Below are positions 16,737-26,040 of a DNA stretch of 64,000 nucleotides, piece after piece; position 1 is the stretch's first letter; the number at the start of each line of letters is the position of its first letter. Made by a program: the position numbers and the translations under genes. The stretch spans positions 186,001 through 250,000 of the forward strand of contig CAVSJJ010000009.1 of NCBI GenBank assembly GCA_963728395.1, given 5' to 3'. This stretch comes from CAVSJJ01 sp963728395 (lineage in GTDB: Bacteria; Actinomycetota; Actinomycetes; Actinomycetales; Dermatophilaceae). The notes beneath the pieces were generated by a model. That model was not told the DNA's origin. It searched no databases and saw only the letters and a list, made by a program, of their open reading frames with translations.

Positions 16737-17601
16737 GGCGGGCGCCGACGCGGGGGTGGCCCCGGCGCCCGTCGCCCGACGTCGCGGGCGGCTCTCGGCC
16801 CGGCTGCTGCGCTCCGAGCTGCGGCTCATCGCCGGCCGGCGGCGCAACCAGGCCGGGCTGCTCGTCCTGGCGGCGGTGCCGATCTTCATCGCGGTGGCCG
16901 TCAAGATCTCGACGCCGCGGGCCGGTCGAGGACCGGACTTCCTCTCCTCCATCACGAGCAACGGCCTGTTCGTCCCGCTCGCCGCGGTGACCGTCGAGAT
17001 CGGGATGTTCCTGCCGCTCGCCATCTCGATGCTCTCCGGGGACGCCATCGCGGGCGAGGCCAACATCGGGACGCTGCGCTACCTGCTCACCGTCCCGGTC
17101 GGGCGCACCCGGTTGCTCGCCGTCAAGTACGTCTCCCTCGTCATCGGCGCCGTGTGGGGCGTGCTCGCCGTCGTGCTGCCGGGCGCGATCATCGGGGTCG
17201 CCCTCTTCGGGACCGGCCGGATGACGACCCTGTCCGGCAGCCAGATCGGGGTGGGCCAGGCGCTCTGGCGGGTCCTGCTCGTCTCCCTCTATGTCGCGGC
17301 GGGGCTCGCGGCGCTCGCGGCCATCGGCCTGTTCATCTCGTCCCTGACCGAGCAGCCGATCGCCGCGGCCATCGGGCTGATGATCGTCACGGCGGCGATG
17401 TGGATTCTCGACGGCGTCGACCAGGTGGCCTGGCTCCACCCGTGGCTCGTCGTCGACCACTTCATGGCCTTCGGGGATCTCCTGCGCGACCCCGTCGCCT
17501 GGTCGGGGATGGGCCGGGGCCTGCTCCTCTTCCTCGGGTATGCCGTCGTCTTCTGGCTCGCCGCCTGGGCCCGCTTCGCCGGCAAGGACATCACGAGCTG
17601 A
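16723..17601 (+). CDS. ABC-2 type permease
   Basis: Membrane protein of 292 residues with a short basic cytoplasmic N-terminus and six predicted membrane segments (near residues 45-60, 85-110, 130-150, 170-190, 205-225, 260-280). Start at ATG 16723 with GGGAGGG ahead of it, inside the end of the ATPase gene. Partner of the preceding ATPase; transport is probably outward. The run LolA-like/ATPase/permease looks like one transcript. Confidence 0.87.
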   Translation: MSAAEAGADAGVAPAPVARRRGRLSARLLRSELRLIAGRRRNQAGLLVLAAVPIFIAVAVKISTPRAGRGPDFLSSITSNGLFVPLAAVTVEIGMFLPLAISMLSGDAIAGEANIGTLRYLLTVPVGRTRLLAVKYVSLVIGAVWGVLAVVLPGAIIGVALFGTGRMTTLSGSQIGVGQALWRVLLVSLYVAAGLAALAAIGLFISSLTEQPIAAAIGLMIVTAAMWILDGVDQVAWLHPWLVVDHFMAFGDLLRDPVAWSGMGRGLLLFLGYAVVFWLAAWARFAGKDITS

Positions 17602-17622
17602 GGTCGCACCGGCCGGCCCGGC

Positions 17623-18642
17623 TCACGCGTCGGGATAGCCGTCCGGGTTGGCGCTCTGCCACCGCCACGTGTCGGCGCACATGTCATCGACCGTCCGCGC
17701 GGCGAACCAGCCGAGCTCCTCGTGCGCCCGCGTCGGGTCGGCGTAGGAGGCGGCGACGTCGCCGGGCCGACGCGGCGCGATCTCGTAGGGGAGCTCGTGG
17801 CCGACCGCGCGCTCGAAGGAGTGGAGCAGGTCGAGGACCGAGGTGCCGTGGCCGGTGCCGAGGTTCCACGTGGAGACCGGTTCGTCGCTCGACCCGAGCC
17901 GGTCCAACGCCGCGATGTGCCCCGCGGCGAGGTCCTCGACGTGGATGTAGTCGCGCACGCCGGTGCCGTCCGGGGTGGGGTAGTCGTCGCCGAAGATCCG
18001 CAGCCGCTCGAGCCGCCCCACGGCCACCTGGGCGATGAACGGCATGACGTTGTTGGGGATGCCCTGGGGGTCCTCGCCCATCGTCCCGGACTGGTGGGCG
18101 CCGACCGGGTTGAAGTAGCGGAGCAGGGCGACCCGCCACCTCGGGTCGGCGGCCGCGACGTCCCGGAGGATCTGCTCCTGCATGACCTTGGTCCACCCGT
18201 AGGGGTTCGTCGCCGACGTGGGCAGGTCCTCGGTCATCGGCACCGGGGCGTCGGCGCCGTAGACCGTGGCCGAGGACGAGAAGACGAGCCTGCGGACGCC
18301 GTGTCGGCGCATCGCCCGGACGAGCGAGAACGTCGTCCCGAGGTTGTTCTCGTAGTACTCCAACGGCTTCTCGACGCTCTCGCCCACGGCCTTGAACCCC
18401 GCGAAGTGGATGACCGCGTCGATCCGCTCGTCGGCGAAGAGGCGCTCGGTCTTGTCTCGGTCGGTCAGGTCGAAGGAGTGCAGCCGCAGCGGGTGGCCGG
18501 ACAGCGCCTCGATCCGGCCGACGACGGTCGGCTTGGCGTTGGCGAAGGAGTCGACGACGAGGACGTCGTGCCCTGCCGCGAGCAGCTGGACGACGGTGTG
18601 GGACCCGATGTAGCCGGCACCGCCGGAGACGAGGACGCGCAT
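17623..18642 (-). CDS. galE: UDP-glucose 4-epimerase
   Basis: Extended short-chain dehydrogenase of 339 residues interconverting UDP-glucose and UDP-galactose with bound NAD. Visible: NAD-binding GGAGYIGS at residues 7-14, SSSATVYG active-site Ser region, the catalytic YGWTK motif and HFAGFKAVGES near residue 100, all typical of GalE. Length is normal. It is encoded opposite the ABC permease (21-bp gap at the 3' ends) and may share a transcript with the small membrane protein upstream (36-bp gap). Confidence 0.94.
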   Translation of the reverse strand: MRVLVSGGAGYIGSHTVVQLLAAGHDVLVVDSFANAKPTVVGRIEALSGHPLRLHSFDLTDRDKTERLFADERIDAVIHFAGFKAVGESVEKPLEYYENNLGTTFSLVRAMRRHGVRRLVFSSSATVYGADAPVPMTEDLPTSATNPYGWTKVMQEQILRDVAAADPRWRVALLRYFNPVGAHQSGTMGEDPQGIPNNVMPFIAQVAVGRLERLRIFGDDYPTPDGTGVRDYIHVEDLAAGHIAALDRLGSSDEPVSTWNLGTGHGTSVLDLLHSFERAVGHELPYEIAPRRPGDVAASYADPTRAHEELGWFAARTVDDMCADTWRWQSANPDGYPDA

Positions 18643-18678
18643 GCCGCCTACGGTATGCCGCCGCGCGCCGGCGCGGGC

Positions 18679-19071
18679 TCAGTCGTCGTCGGGCAGGACG
18701 ATGCTGAGCGCCCAGGAGACCAGCGTGATGACGATCGCCGCGAACACCGCCGACCACCAGAAGGAGTCGATGGTGAAGGCCAGCCCGAGCGGCTCGGCGA
18801 TCCACTCGGTGATCTGCAGCATGAAGGCGTTGACGATGAAGGTGAACAGGCCGAGCGTCAGGACCATCGCCGGGAACGACAGGAACTTGACGATCGGCCG
18901 GATGACCGCGTTGACCAGCCCGAAGATGAGCGCGACGAGGATGATCGTCACGAGCCTGGCGGTCCACGTGTCGGAGGTGCCGGAGCCGTGGAAGCTCACC
19001 CCCGTGACGACGAGCGTGGCGACCCAGAGGCCGACGGCGTTGATCCCGACCCGGATGAGGAACCGCTTCAT
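18679..19071 (-). CDS. Phage holin family 4 (PF04020-like) membrane protein
   Basis: Membrane protein of 130 residues with four membrane segments: GINAVGLWVATLVVTGV, LVTIILVALIFGLVNAVIRP, FPAMVLTLGLFTFIVNAFML, SAVFAAIVITLVSWALSIVL. The INPxP-like turns and VNAVIRPIVKFL stretch are typical of the PF04020 family, which is widespread in actinobacterial chromosomes and is not evidence for a phage. Start at 19071. Function unknown. Confidence 0.8.
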   Translation of the reverse strand: MKRFLIRVGINAVGLWVATLVVTGVSFHGSGTSDTWTARLVTIILVALIFGLVNAVIRPIVKFLSFPAMVLTLGLFTFIVNAFMLQITEWIAEPLGLAFTIDSFWWSAVFAAIVITLVSWALSIVLPDDD

Positions 19072-19142
19072 ACCGACATCGTTGCACGGGTATGCCGCGG
19101 CGTCGGCCCGTTGCGGCGACCGGTCGTCCCGGCGTGGCGGCA

Positions 19143-19148
19143 TACAGT
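19143..19148 (+). promoter_or_regulatory. -10 hexamer TACAGT, leaderless promoter of hisC
   Basis: TACAGT ends seven bases before the ATG at 19156, which puts the expected transcript start on the start codon. Part of the hexamer overlaps a GGCATAC motif. Confidence 0.5.
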
Positions 19149-19155
19149 GGCGGCC

Positions 19156-20238
19156 ATGAGCGAACCCGTCCCGGTCCGGCTGCGGGCCGTCCTGGACTCC
19201 CTGCCGGCGTATACGCCCGGGCGGCCGGCCCGGACCCGCCCGGGGGTGACGGCCTACAAGATCAGCAGCAACGAGAACCCGTTCCCGCCCCTGCCGGGCG
19301 TCCTCGACGTCGTGCGCGACGCCGCCGGGACCATGAACCGCTACCCGGACATGGCCGTCGTCGACCTCACCGAGGCCATCGCCCGACGGCTCGGGATGCC
19401 GCCGAGCCGCGTCGCGACCGGCCCCGGGAGTGTCGGCGTCCTCGGCCAGATCATCCAGGCGGCGTGCGAGGAGGGCGACGAGGTCGTCTACGCGTGGCGC
19501 TCCTTCGAGGCCTACCCGATCATGGCCGCGCTCGCCGGGGCCCGCTCGGTCCAGGTCCCGCTCACGGCCGACGCCCGGCACGACCTCGACGCGATGGCAG
19601 CGGCGGTGACCGAGCGCACCCGCGTCGTCATCGTCTGCACGCCGAACAACCCGACCGGGCCTTCCGTCGGCGCGGCGGAGCTCGAGCGCTTCCTCGATGC
19701 CGTGCCGCGTGACGTCGTCGTCGTCCTCGACGAGGCCTACCTCGAGTTCGTCACGGCGGACGACGCGCCGGACTGTCTCGCGGTGCAGCGGGAGCGGGAC
19801 AACGTCGTCGTGCTCCGGACCTTCTCGAAGGCCTACGGACTGGCCGGGCTGCGGGTCGGGTACGCCGTCGCCCACGAGGCGGTGGCGACGGCCCTGCGCA
19901 AGACGGCGCTGCCCTTCGGCGTCAACACCATCGCCCAGGTCGCGGCGATCGCCTCGCTCGAGGCCGAGGACGAGCTGCTCGTCCGGGTCAAGGAGCTTGT
20001 CGCCGAGCGCGACCGGGTCCTCGCGGCGCTGCGTGAGCAGGGCTGGCAGATCCCCGACACCGAGGCCAACTTCGTCTGGTTCCCCCTCGGGGCGGACACC
20101 GCCGAGTTCGCCGCGGCCTGCGACGAGGCCGGGCTCACCGTCCGGCCCTACGCCGAGGACGGGGTGCGAGCCACCATCGCCGAGCGCGAGGCGAACGACC
20201 GGCTCATCGAGGTGGCCGCGGCATACCGGCGTCGGTGA
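19156..20238 (+). CDS. hisC: Histidinol-phosphate/aromatic aminotransferase
   Basis: PLP-dependent class I/II aminotransferase of 360 residues. Visible are KISSNENPFPPLPG near the N-terminus, NNPTGP, DEAYLEF, the PLP Lys in TFSKAYGLAGLRVGY, and the C-terminal RPYAEDGVRATI region with the substrate-binding Arg. HisC converts imidazole-acetol phosphate to histidinol phosphate; actinobacterial relatives outside the his operon often act as aromatic aminotransferase (Pat), and since no his genes are near, that role is possible here. The ATG sits seven bases after a TACAGT -10 element. Confidence 0.88.
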   Translation: MSEPVPVRLRAVLDSLPAYTPGRPARTRPGVTAYKISSNENPFPPLPGVLDVVRDAAGTMNRYPDMAVVDLTEAIARRLGMPPSRVATGPGSVGVLGQIIQAACEEGDEVVYAWRSFEAYPIMAALAGARSVQVPLTADARHDLDAMAAAVTERTRVVIVCTPNNPTGPSVGAAELERFLDAVPRDVVVVLDEAYLEFVTADDAPDCLAVQRERDNVVVLRTFSKAYGLAGLRVGYAVAHEAVATALRKTALPFGVNTIAQVAAIASLEAEDELLVRVKELVAERDRVLAALREQGWQIPDTEANFVWFPLGADTAEFAAACDEAGLTVRPYAEDGVRATIAEREANDRLIEVAAAYRRR

Positions 20239-20321
20239 GTCGACCGCCCGGCGCCGGACCGCTCGGGGACTCCCGGCGACCGTTCGGCCGCTTCCCGGGC
20301 AGGCGCCGCAGGCACGCCGCC

Positions 20322-20350
20322 TAGAGTCGGGGCACCGGACCCAACGGAGG
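20322..20350 (+). promoter_or_regulatory. -10 TAGAGT and ribosome site before the acyl-CoA ligase
   Basis: TAGAGT at 20322-20327 would give a transcript start near 20334. GGAGG at 20346-20350 lies eight bases before ATG 20359. Confidence 0.45.
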
Positions 20351-20358
20351 TGGTGCCC

Positions 20359-21891
<1,533 letters not shown>

Positions 21892-21925
21892 CCACGGACC
21901 CGGCCGACGGACAGGTTGCTGCAGC

Positions 21926-21983
21926 ACGGGGGTGTTGCAACACCCCCGTCCGGCACGAACCTCTGCTAGCAGAGGTTCGTGCC
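21926..21983. terminator. Two tandem perfect palindromes, likely terminator
   Basis: 21926-21949 is a 24-bp perfect palindrome centred on TTGCAA, and 21952-21983 is a 32-bp perfect palindrome centred on GCTAGC. They follow the acyl-CoA ligase stop by 34 bp. There is no U-tract, as is usual for hairpin terminators in GC-rich actinobacteria. A role other than termination is possible. Confidence 0.6.
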
Positions 21984-22105
21984 GGGGGGGCTGGTGTCGC
22001 GCCGGGGGGCGGGTGTCGCGCCGGGGGGCGGGCGCACGGGACGCGCCAGGGAGCCTCGCCGCCGCTCTCCCAGCCCCGGGCTGGGAGTTTCCCGGGCGGG
22101 CCGGG

Positions 22106-22160
22106 TACGTTAATGGGGCAAGCGGCCCGTGACGAGGGGCACACCCACCCGGCGTCACGG
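22106..22160 (+). promoter_or_regulatory. -10-like TACGTT and leader inverted repeat before the dehydrogenase operon
   Basis: TACGTT at 22106-22111 is followed by CCGTGACG at 22127-22134 and its exact complement CGTCACGG at 22153-22160. The dyad may be an operator or an RNA hairpin in the leader. Confidence 0.35.
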
Positions 22161-22252
22161 ACACCCGCCGCCCGACGGCGAGCACACTCGGCTCGCGCCG
22201 CGGCGGCCCGAAGGCGGATCCGTCACCATCGGACCCGCGAGAAGGAGTGCAC

Positions 22253-23458
22253 GTGAGCGACAACGACGTCGCGCTCGCCCCCTCGGCGGGCGTCGACCAC
22301 CACGAGTCGAGCGCGGTCCAAGCCGACCGCCCGGCGGGGCGGGCTCCCGCCGACGGCGGACCGGAGATGGTCCAGGTGCTCACCCCCGAGGGCCAGCGGG
22401 TGCCCAACCCCGACCTCGACCCCATCCTCGACGGGCTCGGCGACGAGGACCTGCGCGGCTTCTACCGCGACCTCGTCCTCATCCGGCGCTTCGACGCCGA
22501 GGCCACGTCGCTCCAGCGCCAGGGCGAACTCGGCCTGTGGGCCTCCCTTCTCGGCCAGGAGGCGGCCCAGGTCGGCTCCGGACGGGCCCTCGCGCCGCAG
22601 GACTTCGCCTTCCCGACCTACCGCGAGCACGGCGTCGCCTGGTGCCGTGGGGTCGACCCGGTCAACCTGCTCGGGATGTTCCGGGGGGTCAACCACGGCG
22701 GGTGGGACCCGAAGGAGCACAACTTCCACCTCTACACGATCATCATCGGCGCCCAGACCCTCCACGCGACCGGCTATGCCATGGGCGTGCAGCGCGACGG
22801 CAGCGTCGGCACCGGCGACCCCGAGCGCGACACCGCGGTCATCGCCTACTTCGGCGACGGCGCGACGAGCCAGGGTGACGTCAGCGAGGCGCTCGTCTTC
22901 GCTGGGGTCAACAACAGCCCGGTCGTCTTCTTCTGCCAGAACAACCAGTGGGCGATCTCGGAGCCGAACGAGAGACAGACCCGGGTCCCGCTCTACCAGC
23001 GGGCGAGCGGGTTCGGGCTGCCCGGCCTGCGGGTCGACGGCAACGACGTGCTCGCCGTGTATGCCGTGACCAAGCGGGCACTGGACTCCGCGCGGGCCGG
23101 CGAGGGGCCGAGCTTCATCGAGGCGTTCACCTACCGGATGGGCGCGCACACGACGTCCGACGACCCGACGCGCTACCGCGTCTCGGCCGAGGTCGAGGTA
23201 TGGAAGCACCGTGACCCCATCGAGCGCCTCAAGGTGTGGATGATGCACGAGGGCAGGGCCGACCGGGCCTTCGTCGACGCGGTGGCCGAGGAGGCCGACA
23301 CCTTCGGGGCCGCGGTGCGCGAGCGGTGCCTCGCGATGCCCGACCCGGAGGGCACCCTGATGTTCGACCACGTGTATGCCGACGCCCACCCTATCATCGA
23401 GCGGGAGCGGGCCGGCTACCTCGCCTATCAGGGCGGCTTCGCGGACGGGGGCAACTGA
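22253..23458 (+). CDS. 2-oxoacid dehydrogenase E1 component, alpha subunit
   Basis: Thiamine-diphosphate enzyme subunit of 401 residues. The TPP/Mg motif is GDGATSQGDVSEALVFAGVN...QNN, and the phosphorylation-loop region reads YRMGAHTTSDDPTRYR. The first 60 residues are a disordered tail. GTG 22253 is chosen because AAGGAG lies five bases upstream; GTG 22247 overlaps that ribosome site. With the beta subunit it decarboxylates a 2-oxoacid and loads the lipoyl arm of E2. Adjacent acyl-CoA genes favour the branched-chain enzyme (BkdA-type) over pyruvate dehydrogenase, but I cannot settle this. Confidence 0.9.
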   Translation: MSDNDVALAPSAGVDHHESSAVQADRPAGRAPADGGPEMVQVLTPEGQRVPNPDLDPILDGLGDEDLRGFYRDLVLIRRFDAEATSLQRQGELGLWASLLGQEAAQVGSGRALAPQDFAFPTYREHGVAWCRGVDPVNLLGMFRGVNHGGWDPKEHNFHLYTIIIGAQTLHATGYAMGVQRDGSVGTGDPERDTAVIAYFGDGATSQGDVSEALVFAGVNNSPVVFFCQNNQWAISEPNERQTRVPLYQRASGFGLPGLRVDGNDVLAVYAVTKRALDSARAGEGPSFIEAFTYRMGAHTTSDDPTRYRVSAEVEVWKHRDPIERLKVWMMHEGRADRAFVDAVAEEADTFGAAVRERCLAMPDPEGTLMFDHVYADAHPIIERERAGYLAYQGGFADGGN

Positions 23459-23459
23459 G

Positions 23460-24515
23460 ATGAGCCGGACGAGCGAGACCCAGGCCCCGCAGCGGGCAGA
23501 GACGCCCGCCCCCGCCTCGACCGGGTCGGCGCCCACGAGCGCGCCGCCGGCGACGACGATGGCCAAGGCGATCACGGCCGGACTGCGCGCCGCGATGGAG
23601 CGCGACCCCAAGGTCGTCCTCATGGGCGAGGACATCGGCAAGCTCGGCGGCGTCTTCCGGGTGACCGACGGGCTCCAGAAGGACTTCGGCGAGGACCGGG
23701 TCATCGACACCCCGCTCGCCGAGGCCGGCATCCTCGGCACGGCGATCGGGATGGCGCTGCGCGGCTACCGACCCGTGGTCGAGATCCAGTTCGACGGGTT
23801 CGTCTACCCCGCGTTCGACCACATCGTCAGCCAGGTCGCCAAGCTGCACTCCCGCTCGCTGGGGCACGTGACGATGCCTCTCGTCATCCGGATCCCGTTC
23901 GGCGGCGGGATCGGCGCGGTGGAGCACCACAGCGAATCCAACGAGGCCTACTTCGCGCACACCGCCGGCCTGCGGGTCGTCAGCGCCAGCACCCCCGACG
24001 ACGCGCACTGGATGATCCAGCAGGCGATCGAGACCGACGACCCGGTCATCTTCTACGAGCCGAAGCGGCGCTACTGGGACAAGGGCGAGATCGCCGCCGA
24101 GCCGGCCCGCGGCCTGTCTGACGCCGCCGTCGTCCGGCCCGGCAGTGACGCGACGCTGCTCGCCTACGGCCCGATGGTCAAGACGTGCCTCCAGGCCGCG
24201 AAGGCCGCCGAGGACGAGGGTCGCAGCCTCGAGGTGATCGACCTGCGCTCCCTGTCGCCGCTCGACACCGAGACGGTCTTCGAGTCGGTGCGTCGCACCG
24301 GCCGGGCGCTCGTGGTCCACGAGGCGTCGACCTTCCTCGGCACGGGAGCTGAGATCGCCGCGCAGATCACCGAGGAGTGCTTCTACTCCCTCCAGGCCCC
24401 GGTCCTGCGGATCGGCGGCTACAACGTGCCCTACCCGCCCAGCCGGCTCGAGGACGACTTCCTCCCCGACCTGGACCGGGTGCTCGAGGGCGTCGACCGC
24501 TCCCTCGCCTTCTGA
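23460..24515 (+). CDS. 2-oxoacid dehydrogenase E1 component, beta subunit
   Basis: Transketolase-like subunit of 351 residues. After a Pro/Ala/Thr-rich tail of about 38 residues come MAKAITAGLRAAMERDPKVV, MGEDIGKLGGVFRVT, DTPLAEAGILGTAIGMAL, IQFDGFVYPAFDHIVSQ and the C-terminal transketolase fold. These are typical of BkdB/PdhB. ATG 23460 begins one base after the alpha-subunit stop, so expression is coupled. Acts with E1-alpha as an alpha2beta2 heterotetramer. Confidence 0.92.
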   Translation: MSRTSETQAPQRAETPAPASTGSAPTSAPPATTMAKAITAGLRAAMERDPKVVLMGEDIGKLGGVFRVTDGLQKDFGEDRVIDTPLAEAGILGTAIGMALRGYRPVVEIQFDGFVYPAFDHIVSQVAKLHSRSLGHVTMPLVIRIPFGGGIGAVEHHSESNEAYFAHTAGLRVVSASTPDDAHWMIQQAIETDDPVIFYEPKRRYWDKGEIAAEPARGLSDAAVVRPGSDATLLAYGPMVKTCLQAAKAAEDEGRSLEVIDLRSLSPLDTETVFESVRRTGRALVVHEASTFLGTGAEIAAQITEECFYSLQAPVLRIGGYNVPYPPSRLEDDFLPDLDRVLEGVDRSLAF

Positions 24516-24554
24516 GGCACTCGCCATGACCGACGTGAAAGGACCGAGCCTGAC

Positions 24555-26039
24555 ATGACCGTGCGCGAGTTCCGCCTCCCCGACCCGGGAGAGGGCCTGA
24601 CCGAGGCCGAGATCGTCACCTGGATGGTCGCCGCGGGCGACACCGTCAAGGTCAACGACATGGTCGTCGAGGTCGAGACGGCCAAGTCGCTCGTCGAGCT
24701 GCCGATCCCCTTCTCCGGCACCATCTCCGAGCTCCTCGTCGCCGAGGGTGACATGGTCGAGGTCGGCACGCCGATCATCGCCGTGGAGGTCGCCGACGCC
24801 GCCGCCCCGGCCGCTTCGCCTCCCGGCGAGGCGGAGTCCTCCGCCGACGACGGGGGTATGCCGTCCGTCGACGTCCCGGACCAGCCCCCCACCGAGCCCC
24901 CCGTCGCCGACGGCAGCACCGAGGTGGCCGGGGCCAACGGCCGGACCCCGGTGCTCGTCGGCTACGGCGTCAAGCAGGGCGAGGCCACGCGGCGGCCGCG
25001 GCATACCGTGCCGAAGAGCCAGCCCGAGGAGCACATCACCCCGCACGCCTCGGCTCGCACCGGCGGTCTCGTGGCGGCGCACGCGACCGACCTGCCCGTC
25101 GAGGAGCTGCCGGCCGGCGACTCGGCGGGGGCGGGCCCGGCGCGCGGCTCGAGCGTCCTGGCCAAGCCCCCGGTCCGCAAGCTCGCCCGCGACCTCGGTG
25201 TCGACCTCGACAGCGTCGTCCCGACGGGGGAGGGCGGCGTCGTCACGGCCGACGACGTCGCCGCCGCCGCCGTGGACCCCGAGGAGACCGGGACTGATGC
25301 CGGTGCCGGTCCCGCGACCGGAGACCGCGAGACCCGGGTGCCGATCAAGGGCGTGCGCAAGATGACGGCCCAGGCGATGGTCCGGTCGCTCTTCACCGCG
25401 CCGCACGTCACCGAGTGGGTCGACGTCGACGTCACGGCAACGATGGATCTGGTCGCCCGACTCAGGCGCGAGCGCGAGTTCGCCGACGTCAAGGTCAGCC
25501 CGCTCCTCGTCCTCGCCCGGGCCATGTGTCTCGCCGTCGCCCGCAACCCCGGCATCAACGCCGAGTGGGACGAGGACGCGCAGGAGATCGTCGTCAAGCA
25601 CTACGTCAACCTCGGCGTCGCAGCCGCCACGCCTCGCGGGCTCATCGTCCCGGTCGTCAAGGACGCCGACGCGATGACGCTGCACGATCTCGCCGAGGCG
25701 ATCGGCGAGCTGACCGCGACGGCCCGGGAGGGCAGGACCCAGCCGGCGCAGATGAGCGGCGGGACGATCACCGTGACGAACATCGGCGTCTTCGGCGTCG
25801 ACGGCGGCACCCCGATCATCAACCCCGGCGAGTCGGCCATCCTCTCCTTCGGCGCGGTCCGCCGGATGCCGTGGGTCGTCGAGGACGAGGGCGGCACGGA
25901 GTCGATCGAGCCGCGCTGGGTGACCCAGCTCGCCCTCTCCTTCGACCACCGGCTCGTCGACGGCGAGCTCGGCAGCCGCTACCTCGCCGACGTCGCGGCC
26001 CTCCTGCATGACCCGGCCCGGGCGCTCGTCTGGGGTTGA
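24555..26039 (+). CDS. 2-oxoacid dehydrogenase E2 (lipoamide acyltransferase)
   Basis: Protein of 494 residues: N-terminal lipoyl domain (2-77) with the lipoyl Lys in VEVETAKSLVELP, an Ala/Pro/Asp-rich linker, the E3/E1-binding domain (about 200-240, KPPVRKLARDLGVDLDSV), and the C-terminal acyltransferase with catalytic SFDHRLVDGELG. It transfers the acyl group from the lipoyl arm to CoA and forms the core of the complex. It has one lipoyl domain. A dedicated E3 gene is not in the window, so dihydrolipoyl dehydrogenase must come from elsewhere. Confidence 0.94.
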   Translation: MTVREFRLPDPGEGLTEAEIVTWMVAAGDTVKVNDMVVEVETAKSLVELPIPFSGTISELLVAEGDMVEVGTPIIAVEVADAAAPAASPPGEAESSADDGGMPSVDVPDQPPTEPPVADGSTEVAGANGRTPVLVGYGVKQGEATRRPRHTVPKSQPEEHITPHASARTGGLVAAHATDLPVEELPAGDSAGAGPARGSSVLAKPPVRKLARDLGVDLDSVVPTGEGGVVTADDVAAAAVDPEETGTDAGAGPATGDRETRVPIKGVRKMTAQAMVRSLFTAPHVTEWVDVDVTATMDLVARLRREREFADVKVSPLLVLARAMCLAVARNPGINAEWDEDAQEIVVKHYVNLGVAAATPRGLIVPVVKDADAMTLHDLAEAIGELTATAREGRTQPAQMSGGTITVTNIGVFGVDGGTPIINPGESAILSFGAVRRMPWVVEDEGGTESIEPRWVTQLALSFDHRLVDGELGSRYLADVAALLHDPARALVWG

Positions 26040-26040
26040 G

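Larger units (their letters stand above)
21892..22252. other. Intergenic region: two perfect palindromes, G-rich tandem repeats, operon leader
   Basis: No gene is supported here. The region holds two adjacent perfect palindromes (21926-21949, 21952-21983), a G7 run and two exact 19-bp G-rich copies (21994-22012, 22013-22031), a possible -10 TACGTT at 22106-22111, and a leader of about 135 bases with inverted repeat CCGTGACG (22127-22134)/CGTCACGG (22153-22160) before the E1-alpha gene. Confidence 0.75.

Noticed and set aside
18679..19071. Prophage holin implying a prophage
   Set aside because: PF04020-type proteins are common chromosomal genes in actinobacteria, and no other phage gene is nearby.
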